Below, piece after piece: positions 33,976-46,200 of a DNA stretch of 55,076 bases. Source of the stretch: Lobulomyces angularis (lineage: Eukaryota; Chytridiomycota; Chytridiomycetes; Lobulomycetales; Lobulomycetaceae); the NCBI GenBank assembly GCA_027604685.1, contig JADHYX010000120.1:1-55076 (forward strand). The letters run 5' to 3'. Below the pieces are notes generated by a model. That model had not been told where the DNA came from. It did not search any database and saw only the letters and a program-made list of their open reading frames with translations. How positions within the stretch are numbered: the first letter of the stretch is position 1; every line of letters begins with the position of its first letter. The position numbers were made by a program, and so were the translations under genes.

Positions 33976-34187
33976 TTGAGCAAATTGTTTAATAAAAAAA
34001 AAAAAAAATTTAAGAAAAAAAATTTTTTAGTTGAAATAAATGCAGATGGTAAATAAAACAGCGGGGTGTCTGGCTTGGAAGATGTATTTATTAATATATT
34101 ACATTTAAGCAGAGCTAACATTAAATTTAAAGTAAAATACAATTTTAAAACTAAAATTTAGATAGAAATATGAAACCAATATGTATT

Positions 34188-37148
34188 TCAGTTAAACTCT
34201 GAGAGCCAAAAAGTTTTCTGTTTATCTACAATTTTTTTTTGTAGCTTGAACTTTTTTAAGTTGTCTAAAGTATTGAAGGCACTCTCACTAAGTTGGATTT
34301 TCATACCTTAACATAATATTAATTTAGCAACCCTAAAATATTACCTTCTCCAGTTTCTAATAATTTTTGAGTTATCTGCAATGATGTGCCTATTAAAAAA
34401 AACTTTGGGATCTTATTTCCTACTAAGCAGCTTGAAACTGGGCCGCAGTGAATGCCAATTTTTAACTCAAAAATAAACTCCTCTTCACTGTAATTTAATT
34501 TTTCAATGAAATAACTCTTAAAATCACGCATCAGTGTCAAGGCCATCTCACATAATTCTATTAGATGATTGTGCTTAAATTGGTTTAGACTTAAACCTGA
34601 AATGAGCGTCAATCTTGAGTTAGTGCTTTCTGCATTGTACACATCTTTCAAAATAATTAATTTAAAAGAAATGAACTAAGCAAACCAAATTGTTCTTTGA
34701 TCATGTCATAATATCCATACAGATCATTTAAAAATTTAACAGATGTGATTTTGCTTCCGTCTCGTTGTTGAAATTCTTCCAAACCTACAACCTCCCCAAT
34801 TAGCAGTGACGCTGACTCATATTTTTTTATTTTTGTTGAAGTCAGCCATTTAAAATTATCAATAATATCTAATTCATTGTTAGTTTCATGTTTGCTGTCG
34901 GCTTTTCCCTTCTCCTCTTCTAAAATTTCTTTCGGAATTTGTATGTAGTTTAGGTTCCTCTTAATTTCCAATTTTAGTTCTTCTTCTAACCTGCTAACCC
35001 TTTTCAGACTTTCCTTTTCATGCAGTATTTTAAAATTTTCCTTTTCTATAACTTCAGTCAAGTCTCGGCAGACAGCTGCACAAATCTTTATTGGTTGCCA
35101 TTTTTATTTAAATAATTTACCAGTAAATATACGCAATCCATCCTCAACAACTTCTGTTACAAGTATATTCATTGGGAAAATAGTCCCTTCTTTTTTTCTT
35201 GCAAAAACCTTTTTCCCAGCATCCTTTCCTAAATTACTCTTTCCAGTAGTCAAATATTTATATAGATCTAACATATATTAAAGAAAAGTTCAAAAAAATC
35301 CTTTTACAAAAATATATCTTTTTAACATACATTCGTTGTGATCATGTGCTGTTGTCATCAACATTTGCACGTTTTTACCTACAGCTTCTAGGGCAGAATA
35401 ATTAAACATCGACTCCGCTGCAGAACTTAAAAACTTAAATAAATTGTGAAGAAAAAAAAGGGTACTTAAATCTCAGGATAATTCCAAGAGGATTAATTGA
35501 TACAACACTTTCCTTTATGCAATTAAAGACTTCATTTAGCACTTTTCTCTCTTGTAGTGCTTTAAGTTCCACGCTACGAACTTGGCTCTCAATTTTTAGC
35601 TCATTTTTATAAATATCTTCATATACGTTTAGTTCTTCTTTTTGTAATCTTAACAGTTTTTTAATTTCATCATCATGTAATTTCTCCAAATCGTCTTCCT
35701 CTTTTTGAAACAATTTTTGTTTTTCTTCCATCTCTGAAAGCTGAAATTGCTTTAATGCTACTAGCACATTGAAATGCCTTTTTTTCAAATCCTGCAGTTC
35801 TTGTTTCAATTCGTTATTTTTTGTTGCAAGAAGCTGCAGTTGCTTTGGGTAATCATTATGAACTGCTTCTAACTTATCATCTCCAGTTTCACAATAAAGG
35901 TTTAGCTGCCCATTGTTGACTTCGCACGTTAAAGAATTTTCTTCCTGGAAAGCCAATTCTTTTCCATTATCGGCTCTTATTCCAGTCACCATCTCCCAAA
36001 GCCTCATTTTTTTTTCAAATTTTTGTTTTTGTAATATTTTCCATTGGTTTAATGCTTTTCTGTTACGAATTATCAAGGCTTCCAATTCAGATTTATTTTT
36101 TTCTTCTATCTGCATAACTTTTTGTGCTGCAATAATTGAAAAAATTTTATCTTTTTCCTTATAATACTCTATTTTTTGTTCAAACACTGTTTTTTGGTAG
36201 TTTAATAAACTAGATGCTTTTAAAGTTGAAATTGCTTCCATAGATTTGGTTTCCAATGCCATTTTTTCTTTAATTTGTCGCAACTCTAGTGTTTGTTGAT
36301 CACGCAAATGGTCAAGGACATTCTTACTGATTAAAGCATGATAATTTGATTGAAATTGGTAATCTAAAGTAATCTGGATTTTTCTTTCTTCGCTTGCATT
36401 TGTTAATTGAAGCTCCAAAATGGCTTTCCTGTCTTTTTTCTCTCGTTCTAGCAGTTTGGTATGTTGAGAAATTTGCTCGGTGTGTTTTTCGATGGTATGA
36501 TTAATCTCTTGTTCAATCCTGTTATGGCGCTGACTCTGTAAAAGCTTTAGCTCTACCACAGATCTGTGAGCGTTTTCCTGATTATGAATTTTCGTGTCTT
36601 TTAACTTTGAAGCCCTGTTTAAATCTTTCATAAATTTTTTTGCATCCTTTCTACATTTTCTACCATTCAAATCCGCATCGTGCATTGCTTTCAACTTTTT
36701 TTCTTCTGTTAAATGTCTATTACGAACTTTAGCATATTCTGCTTCATTTTCTCTTAAAAAGAAGGCGTGTTCTGATTTAAGAAAAACCACATTTTCTGCC
36801 AAAAAAATATCCTCTTCAATCTTTTTTGAATATAGCAGTAATAATCAGTCTATTTTGAATAAAAATACTTACTGATTCACTTGCAGCGCATAAAGAAGAA
36901 GTCATCCGCTTTACTTCTTCAGTTTGTCGTCGTGATATTCCCTCAACACCGTTAGATTTTTTAAATTCATTCATTCTGATAACAAATTCCTATAACATAA
37001 TTTTTGTAAGTTAAAAATTGGGATTTTTAAATACAGTTAAATTTTTCTGATTTTCATTCAAGGATCTGTCAGAAAAATTGGTAAAATCTAAAAGAGTGGC
37101 ATTTTTTTTTATGTCAGTAACTTTCTGATTAATACACAGTTCTGCCAT
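34188..37148 (-). CDS. Coiled-coil, PAS and degenerate class III cyclase domain protein
   Basis: Eight exons (37035-37148, 36873-36989, 35466-36820, 35331-35425, 35121-35267, 34686-35075, 34345-34644, 34188-34306 from 5' to 3') stay in frame for about 878 residues. Residues 80-500 are a long charged coiled coil. Residues about 505-620 form a PAS domain (VSINPLGIILRF, AAESMFNYSALEAVGKNVQMLM, ARKKEGTIFPMNI, RIFTAVCRDLT). The last 190 residues align with nucleotide cyclase domains: SASLLIGEVVG, FLNDLYGYYDMI, VYNAESTNSRLTLISGL, LKIGIHCGPV, VGNKIPKFFLIG, TFWLSEF. Both metal-binding Asp positions are changed (SDIVG to GEVVG; GDAY to NSRL), so catalysis is unlikely. It is probably a ligand- or redox-sensing scaffold. 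It sits beside DNAAF1 and LRRC49, so a flagellar role is possible but not shown. Confidence 0.75.
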
Positions 37149-37748
37149 TGATGAAACTTTTTATTTATTATGAATCACTTCTTTTTTTTTTATAGTTTTT
37201 TAAACATTTCAAATTTGTTTTTGATTGGGTATATATTATTAAAGATTATTGCAATATTAGGACAAAGGTTTAAGTAAAGCATCCTGTATTTGGTGGGGGG
37301 TAATACAAAGTCATTCTGCGATTAGGTTATATTAAAATGTGAATTAATAAACCTTTAACAATGTGCCTGACCTTTTTTTTTTGAGAATTTCAAGTTCCTT
37401 AATAGCTTCCTATAATACTAAATTATACACCTCACACATTAAAATGTAAAAATTTTTACACATTCAAGTTAAAGAACTTAGTCTAATCATTATGAGTTTC
37501 AAAATTCTTTTTGGACCAAATAACTAATCTTGCTACATAAATACACTTAATTCCCACTATTTAAGTGAAAGAAAATTACAGATAAAAAGCTATGTACATA
37601 TATATGTACGTTTATAAACAGACACTTTATTAAATTTCGAGATAATGGAATACAAACTTTAGTTCAAATTTTTTAAAAAACACATTTAAATGTTCACACA
37701 ATAAGAAAAATTAAAAAAAATTAAAATTTTTTAATAGTTAGTAAGGAT
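37149..37748. other. Intergenic, PAS-cyclase gene start to DNAAF1 end
   Basis: A 600-bp spacer between two minus-strand genes. On the minus strand at about 37365-37419 a TTATAG acceptor is followed by an open stretch reading EAIKELEILKKKGQAHC and a stop. It looks like a terminal exon but no parent gene could be attached. The rest is AT-rich and featureless. Confidence 0.35.
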
Positions 37749-39809
37749 TCAATCCTCACCCAAGTCTTCATTTACTGCCTTTAATAATCCCCAACTAGCT
37801 TTTAGTACACCGTCTTTTGTGATATTTTTAGAATTTTTTGTCAACGATATAGGTTCCTTCACAATGTCATCAAGACCTTTGCTGTTACCATCACTTATTA
37901 TCGTAGAATAATTATCCTCCTTATCCTCTTCACTTCCATTGTTTTTTTCCTTTAAACTGTTAACAGTAACATCTTTATATTGAAGATCACTAAGAACATC
38001 ACTGCTGGCATTTCCTAATAGCGGCAAAATCATTTCATCATCCAAATCTTCTTCATCAGGAACAATCTTGTAACAAGAGTTTTCTTCCTGCTTCGAAAAT
38101 TTGTCATCTGCAAGATTTTTGTTGGTGCGCGATTCTGCTAAAATTGTTTCTAATTCTTCCTCGTTATCCTCTTTTACATTTTTACTTTCTTGTAGGAAAG
38201 CACGGCGACGTTCTCTCATAGCATCAACTTCATAAGAAGCATCTTCTAATGACGGGATTACACTTTTATTGTATGCAGCTGCTCCTATTTCTTCAATCAA
38301 TTGCTTTGGAGATTCTGTAGGTTTTTCTAGAGCATCATTCTCTAATTTTTCAATTTCCTCTTCTACATCTGTTGGTTTTTCACCTTTGGTAGTTATAGAT
38401 GAAAAATGTCGAATTGGCGGTTGGTCGTTTTGTAAACCTTCTTCATCGGAATCTAAGTCTACTTCATCTAATAATGATGCACTACTCAACAACATATCGC
38501 CATCATGTTTTTGGGTATTTTGGTCACTAAATACATCTGCTTCCGCGGAAGCTGCAATCCCATCATTTTGCAGTGTACCAGATGCAACCAAACCATCTTC
38601 AATCTTTTCTTCTTTTGCATCAAAATCAGCAATTTTTTGCATTTGCTCTTGTCTAAATCGCTCAAGGGGTGCGGAAAAAACTGGCTCCTCCTCCACTCCA
38701 CCTTGACTTTGAATTCTTGATTCCTTATTTCTGGCTTGCAATTTTCGTAATGCTACAGTGAACTGTTTAATCTTTTTTAGTGGCTTCTTAATTACCTTCA
38801 AAACTTCTGGTATGCTCATCTAATTCATGCTGTTTCTGTCTCATTCTCTCTTCTCTTTCTGCTTCTGCACCACCTTCCATAAATGCATTAACAGCAAGTC
38901 TTTCATTATCAAAGACAGGTCTGTCATCAAGATAGGTTAAGGATTTGACTTCGTAAATCATTTTTCTTCTATAGTTAGAAATTAGTTTAATTACAGGATT
39001 ACTTTGCAAGTTTAGAACAGCCTAACAAAAGCCGTGTAAATGATTATAAAAAAATTCATTTGATACCAGGTTCGGCATTTTTTCAAAAATTTCTATTATT
39101 CTTGGGTCATCAAGTTTGTTAAAGCTTAAATCAACCACACTATACAGAATGTTTAAAAAAATTCTCTTACTAAAACCTGCCTTTTTTGAAACTTACGTAA
39201 GACTTTTACAATGCTGTAACTCTTCAATATCTTCATAAGTTTTCAAAAAATTTCTGTCAACTTGTAAGGTTTTAAGATTCGGTAAATCCCGCAAATTCTT
39301 TATCTCCTTTAAAAGATTATTGCTTAAATTTAGCGTATCTAGATGAACCAAAGATGAAATGTTTTCAATTTCACTAATGCAGTTTTGCTGAAGAAACCTG
39401 ATTTTGATGGTTAATTTATATATACATGCATTAATTTGTTACAGGCAACGCAATTCAACACATGAATTAAGGTTTTCTAATTTATTAATACCATTTCCTT
39501 CTAACCACAAAGTCTTTAAGCCAGTATAAGTTTCCAAATTTTGAATTTTTTGAAATCCTTTATACAGATTGATAACGGGATTATTAGAATAAAAACTCAT
39601 ACCTTTAAAATGAAGATAAAGACGATCGTTTAACTCAGGAGTTTGATAAAGCTTCTGTTCCTTACAAAGTTGCTTTATATAAGGAACAGTCATGATCGCA
39701 TTTCTAAAAAAAACACGATAATTAGCAGCTATGATAAAATAGAGTAATACCCTTTTTCATCCACTTCTCTTGCATCCTTTCTCCATCTCGCAACTCTATC
39801 CGTGATCAT
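37749..39809 (-). CDS. DNAAF1: Dynein axonemal assembly factor 1 (LRRC50/ODA7)
   Basis: Six exons (39751-39809, 39443-39703, 39197-39397, 39067-39139, 38796-39021, 37749-38752 from 5' to 3') give about 607 residues. DNAAF1 is needed for cytoplasmic preassembly of outer and inner dynein arms. The conserved opening is nearly textbook: [51 protein letters not shown]22-type LRRs follow, then the LRR cap [14 protein letters not shown] and [11 protein letters not shown]. The splice at 38753-38795 restores SFEALRKLQ, matching SIEALAMIK. The C-terminal 330 residues are acidic and low in conservation ([12 protein letters not shown]), as in other species. It is head to head with LRRC49 and shares a 390-bp promoter region. 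Confidence 0.93.
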
Positions 39810-40199
39810 TATTTTTCTTTTCTTTTTAGATTTTTTTTCTCCAAATTTTTGTCGGAGACTAAAATTTTTTTAAAGAAAGGAAATGTAAAACAGCTAAAAC
39901 AATGCATATTTAGAAAAAAGGAATACCTCAGCGAGTCAGCTAAGTAGTATGATTGACTTGTTTACTTTTATTGTCTACAAAGAGCTCGGTTTTATTTCAT
40001 TGCAAGTAATTCCAATGAGCTTTTTGTGTTTATATTCAAGAATGTGATTTACTATTTTAACTGTGTCAATTGACAGTTTCTACCTAAGTTATTAAATTGA
40101 TAGATTCCACTAGATAAATACTACAAGTTTCATTCTGAAGCTTCCCAGTGTTTTAAACTATGGTGAAAAGAAGGACGCGACACGGAGTTGAAAAAATTA
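39810..40199. promoter_or_regulatory. Bidirectional promoter of DNAAF1 and LRRC49
   Basis: A 390-bp interval between the starts of two ciliary genes transcribed in opposite directions. It contains the perfect 12-bp palindrome TGTCAATTGACA at 40064-40075, embedded in a near-palindrome flanked by AACTG and CAGTT. No RFX X-box (GTNRCC...GGYAAC) was recognised. The regulatory role is inferred only from position. Confidence 0.45.
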
Positions 40200-43151
40200 A
40201 TGCTGAAGTCCTCTAGACCACAAACCGCTTCAAAGGTTAATGGCTTCAATTCAAGGCCAAATTCAGCATTAAGTCAATTACTGTCAAGTGCTGGTACTGA
40301 AGAAAGCCATCCCTCGTTCAGTTTTCGTAGAATGCAAATACATCAAAAACATTTTAACTCTAACGCATCGACACATTCGAATTTTTCTGAAATTTCTGTA
40401 CAATATGTAAAATCTGCTACCAAAATGAAATTAGATACCGAAGATCTGGTTAGAATGCTTTATGGCAATTAATATTTTTTTTGATGTAGGTTTCTAAAAT
40501 GTATGGTTCTCAAGTGAAAAGGCTAGACGCTTCAAATTCAAGCCCTCTAACAGGTTTTAAAATATTTTTAATTAGAAGAATAAAATTAATATCTATTGGG
40601 ATAGGAAGTTCAAAAAGTAATACAGAATCAGCGATTAGGAAGCAATATTCAAGAAAGTCAATAAACAAGAAGATGGATACCAAAAAGACATTTACCAAAA
40701 AACTGCACATCTCAGACGTTAGCAGCAAGGTAGACTTAAAATTAGGTTTAGTTGAATCTGAACAGTTTGATGTAAGCTTTCTTTGTAAGTTAACTAGAAA
40801 CTAAAATTCAAAGAACAGAACGCTACAGAAGATTACCAGAGCGAATGTGATTTAAAATCCACCATTACAACTGAAAAACTTTTTTTAAATTCAAGAAACA
40901 TTGATGGGGACTTGCGATATGAAATTCCTCCTGCAGTCTTGAAAGGAACGGACATTCAAGATTATGTTAGCTTTGTAAGTAGATAAATTTGAATTGTTCA
41001 AAATATTGATTTTTAGAATATGGTACGTAGCCCAGAAGAAAGATCGTTAAATCCCGATAAGTTGAATTTGAATAGCAAAGCCTTAACAGTATGTGATAAA
41101 AAAAATTTAAAATATGAAGTGGCTTACCCCATTATCAAAGAAATGCTTACAGCTCTATGGTGAGGAATACTTGAGTCTATTAAATTATCAGAACAACTCA
41201 ATTAAAAAAATTCAATACCTTGAAAATCTTCGGAATTTGGTGTTTCTAGACTTTTTTAATAATGACATTGATGTAAACTACGTAATAATTATTTAATTTT
41301 AAAAAAAACCTTTTAGAAAATTGTTGGTCTTGGATCATTAGGTGAATTAAAGGTTTTGATGCTGGGCAAAAATAAAATTAAAAAGATCGAAAATTTAGAC
41401 AGCAACACAAAATTAGAGGTACTGGATTTACATGGAAATGAAATAATCGAAATATGTATGAATTTTTATGTGCATGTATTTGAATTTCATTAACAAGCCA
41501 AAATACTACTTTTTTAGTAAATGTAAACCATTTGAACAGGCTAAAAGTTTTAAATTTGGAAAATAATAAGATAAAAAATATACCAAAGCTATTTGGATTG
41601 GCTGCATTAACAGAGTTGAATCTGAGATCCAATGAAGTATAAAAATATACTTTTACTAAACTCTATTTTAGATTCAAGTGGTCCACAACTTAAACAATCT
41701 ACATAGCTTAAGGCATTTAATTTTGAGTGACTGTAAAATATCTTCATTCGATTGTCTAACTGACTTATTTAACAATGCCACGGTACATGGTAAGAACCTA
41801 ACAAAGGATCAAAAAATTCAATAATCGATTAATAGAAATAAGTATGGATGGAAATACTGTCGCGAATGAAGAACTTTATCGACCAATAATGATAACCTTC
41901 GTGCGCCCACTAAAGATTCTAGATAGGAAAAGAATTCTCGAAGAAGAACGGCGCAATTTCATAAAAGTTATTAAAAGAGAAGAGGAAAAAAGAAAGGAAC
42001 AAGAAAAGCAAATTATTCAATCAGAAAAAAAGTAACAATGTTTGAATTATTATTCGTTAATCACACTCCAAACGGTTACATAGGTGCAAAGCAGTGGCAA
42101 AAATAAAAAATAATTGGAATTTACATAAGACTACAACAATTTTTTCTGGTACTGAAAAAGATAACATTGAAATTAACTGCATTGACGTGGAGAAAGATAG
42201 TTTTAAGAAAAGTGGCAATTGGACTAAAAAAACTGGCTTTTTTACAGAAAACACAGGAGATACTGCTGTTGAGAACAAAGATACATATGTGGATGTTAAT
42301 GGTGGTGTTTTATCAATGTATTACTAATATTTTCCGTTTATTTTTACTTATACTATCTATTTAGTTTTGGGCCAGGATTGGGTGTATTAGAAAAAGTAAT
42401 GAACAACATCGAGATCATTGAGTTTAACTACATTGAGTTTGAGGAAATTGAACAGCACTTAGCAAAAATCAGCAAAAACTACCCTGCGCTACAAGCGATG
42501 AGGTTTACGTCTAATAACCTGAATCATCTCTATCAAGTAATAAAACTATTAAACACGAAACAAATCAACTTACATTAATTCCTTAGTTGGAGAGTTTAAA
42601 GGTCTTAAAATTAAATGAACTTAGCTTTAGTGACGAAGGAAATTCTATAGTTTCATTGGGAATTTTTCGAAAATATTTAATATATATATTTAAAAATTTA
42701 CCGTTGGAAATACTGAATGGCATTCAAATCGAAACTTGTGAAAGAATTGAGGCAGAAAAGTTTTTTGGTATTTTTAATTTTTATCTACATCTAATTTACA
42801 TTATTTTTTTTACATATTTTTTAATCAGCTGGAATAAAAAAAATACAGAATCAACAATATCAGTTGTTCTCAACGTTAAATTCGTTTGTTTCACAAACGC
42901 TGGATACAATGGGCAATCCGAGCAGTATTCAGGACGATGCAAGTAACATTAAAAAAAATTTGAAGCCTGCCCATTCTCTTAAATCTGAATCAAAAGCTTG
43001 TAAAAAAAATAAATAACTGAATTTTTTCTGTTACTAAATATCCCTTTTAATAGATGTTAAAGCATTAATTAAAGAAAGGATAGAGTTTAATACGAAAATA
43101 AAAATATTTGATGAATTTTGGACGAATTTAGTTAAAGAAATGTGCAAATAA
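40200..43151 (+). CDS. LRRC49: LRRC49 (tubulin polyglutamylase complex subunit)
   Basis: Fifteen exons (40200-40448, 40490-40553, 40605-40771, 40819-40974, 41017-41088, 41120-41272, 41317-41455, 41518-41636, 41672-41789, 41836-42031, 42084-42317, 42365-42536, 42587-42767, 42829-42999, 43054-43151) keep frame for about 762 residues. LRRC49 binds the TTLL1-containing polyglutamylase complex that modifies axonemal and centriolar tubulin. A Ser/Arg-rich N-terminus leads to KLNLNSKALT and SDS22-type LRRs (LLNYQNNSIKKI, LDLHGNEIIEI, LNLRSNEIQVV), then SMDGNTVANEE, the ILEEERRN coiled coil, AKIKNNWNLH, and the C-terminal domain with FNYIEFEEIEQHL and LEILNGIQI. This order follows the animal protein closely from LRRs to C-terminus. 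An upstream ATG at about 40160 opens a frame that stops quickly and is rejected. Confidence 0.87.
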
Positions 43152-43268
43152 ATGTTTTCTATATGATGATTACAATTATGTAAATAATATGTAGCTATTA
43201 TAATTAAGTGAATAATTTCCTAGATTTAATTAAAAATTAAACGTGGAAATAAGAAAAGAACTAAGGTA

Positions 43269-46200
43269 CTAATATTTTTTACTTCTTTTACGAGAGGGAT
43301 TATTGTGAGAGGTATTGTTTAAAAATTCTTTTTTTTCCATAGAACTATCATGAAATAACCTATGACTGCAACAATGGTTAAGGAAAAATGTAAAAATTTA
43401 CCTTTCGAAATTTACTTTTTGTTGCAAAATGCCCAAAAAAAGAAACTCTGTACTAAAAATTTTTCTACCAGTGTCTTTCATTATTTTAGAGCATTCTTTT
43501 TCATCTTCCAAACAACCAATAACAACAATAGAGTCTTCGTCACTTTTTATATCTTTAGGTAAACTCTCTAAATATTCTCCACCTGATGCTTCTAAAATTT
43601 CTACCAAATCTTTTTTATTGGGTTGAACTGAGCTAGTAGAAAAAAATTTTAAATTTTCAAAAACTTTACTTTTGAATTTTCGGGACTTTAATATAGACTC
43701 TTCTAATTTAAAATTATAGGTGGCTTCAGCAGTTTTATCCTTCAACAAAAATTTACCTTCGTCTTTATTTTAATTGTTAAACAATGAAATGGAATAAAAT
43801 TTGATTTACCCACTAGCTGCCCTCTTTTTTTACACGCTTCAACCCATTTTATATCTACTATATGCTTTCCAGCAGATAATGCACAAAGAAATTTTACTGT
43901 CCTCCTAACCTTATCCTAATGAAATACTTTCTAAAATAAATGTAAAAGAAGTACATACTGTTACTAGATGAGTACATTCGCTCCAGTTTTCTACTCTTGT
44001 TGCACCCAATTTTTCCATTACTGGAAACTGTAGCAAACCAATTTATAAATTTTAATTATAACTTTCATAATTCAACCTTTTTCAGAACATCGTCTTCAGA
44101 GACTCCAGTGAACATTATTCTGAAAGATGCAATATTTGAAGCCAGTGAGAGTACAGGAGATGAACAACACGAGGTAATTTCTAAAGAATTTTCTAGCACC
44201 GCCTTTGAATTGCCAACTTCATCCTCAATATCAATGTTATCAGCCAATTTGGTCTTTTTAACAGCAGATTTTTTTACAACTTGAGATTTTCTTTTTTTAG
44301 TTGCAGTAGGAGTCTTTATTACATCAACTTCAAAATTATCCGAAAAATCCAAAGGTTTGGCCTTTAGGGCTGCTTTTCTCATACTCCTTCCTCCTCTATT
44401 TACTGGCTGCAGTATTTCAGAATCTAAAACAATGGAGTCATTAGTTGGATTCTGACATAGCTTTTCTATTTTTGCTGTGTTGTTCTCCTTTTTTGTACTT
44501 TCGTCCGACTTTAAATGCAATTCATTTTTATTCAATAAAATGAGAACATTAGCTGCGTCTTCCGTTCCTGCTGCTTCCAATGCCTCACAACTTAAATTTG
44601 CACTTTTTGTCACATTCGGCTTTCTAGTTTGTCTACTTGAAGTGTTAGTTTCTTCAGTGGTGGTACTGTTTACTAACTCTGCAATATTTTCTTTTCTACC
44701 TAGGTCATTTTCATTTTTGTGTTCCTTTAATGTCGAATTATCAATTTTTTTATTGTCCAACTCATTGGACTTTCGTTGACGTTTGCTTTTAATTTTACTC
44801 TTCACTTGCTCTTTTACCTCAGGAAAGTCAATATTACAAAATTTTTCAACTCCATCCGCAACTTTCGTATCAGTAATCTCCAAGTGGTCTTCATAATTTG
44901 AAATTACTTCTTTAGATGATGTTAGTTTCGCATTTGGTAATTCATTGTTCACCCCTATGTAGCAATTTGAATTTTCAATTTTTTTATTGTTGCTACTTTC
45001 AACCGCTTCCAAAGAAATATCATGACGTAAATTTTGAAAAGGAATACTTTCAATTTTTTTTAAAATATCATCTGCATCACAGTTCTTGATTTCATTGGCT
45101 GTTATCGAAGCTGTATCTAATATTCTAGTTGTTCCCTTAAATTCTTTGTCATTAATAGAATTACTTTCTTTGGAGAATGGAAAATCAAATAAATATTCTT
45201 GGGATTCATCACTAAGTTTGTAGAACAAAATAAATTAAAATAAATCAAAGAGCAAAATAAATTACTCGAAAGGAAGTGAAAAACTGATTTTATTTTTATT
45301 TTCTGCATTAGTGTTTGGTGACTCTACGAGAGGTGAATAACTAAAAAAATTAGAATTAAATTGTAATTTTGTTAATACCTCACTGTTTTTTCTGATTTAG
45401 AATCAAAAATAGTCTCTACTACCGGAACTAATTCATCATCTTCTAATTTAATATGTTCTTCAGATTCAATCAGAGGTAAAACTTTACAATTTTCACCTAT
45501 TTCACATCCAGTTTCATTGTTATCTTCACCTTTTGTGCTGAAAAAGTCATCATTATTCAAGAATCGTTTATTAGCTTTTCCATCTGTTGGAACATTATTT
45601 TTTGAGACTTGATCCTCAGTTGAAAATTGATTGTTAATTTCTTGATTGTCATGGATATCTTCTGCGTCTTCAAATAATGTCTTTGTCTCTTCATCTAAGG
45701 TACTTTCTATTACAAAGTTTTCTGACTCTTCTTCAGTGGACAGAACTGGTTTAGAAATACTTTCTGGTTTTCTAAATTTCGTATTCAAATCATCGGTAGA
45801 AGCATCACTTTCGTTACTGTCTACATCAAATTTAATAGGGATTTGGATATGTTTCTGCGATTCGTCCTCTACTAGCTGAGGACTGCATGGTGCTTCATCC
45901 TCTAGCTCAGCTTTAAAGGAATCCTGTATAGGATGGTTGGAATTTTGATATCGTGGGTTATGGTTGATTTTAAAGGATTGATTTGTTGTCAATTTGTCAT
46001 TAGGAGTTCCTTGGTGATAACTCATCGACGGCTCGAACGTTTGATTCTGAGCAGAATGTGGAGGATAATTTGGTTTGAATGCGAAAAAATCTTTATCTTC
46101 CTCCTTGTTTTTCAAAAATTTATAAGTTGTTGTTGAGTGGTCGATTTTGTAAGATTTTGCAGTTACTGATTCAAAGTTTTGAATATTTTGATTAGTTCCA

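Noticed and set aside
36594..36875. Plus-strand open frames inside the PAS-pseudo-cyclase and DNAAF1 genes
   Set aside because: They are antisense shadows of long minus-strand coding exons, rich in Ser/Phe as expected from Lys/Glu-rich coiled coils read backwards.
40160..40218. Upstream ATG (MVKRRTRHGVEK...) as LRRC49 start
   Set aside because: The frame hits a stop after about 18 codons; the ATG at 40200 opens the frame that splices to the LRR region.
44477..44779. Plus-strand frames antisense to the MDC1-like gene
   Set aside because: The minus strand carries a continuous multi-exon FHA/BRCT protein; the antisense frames have no motifs.
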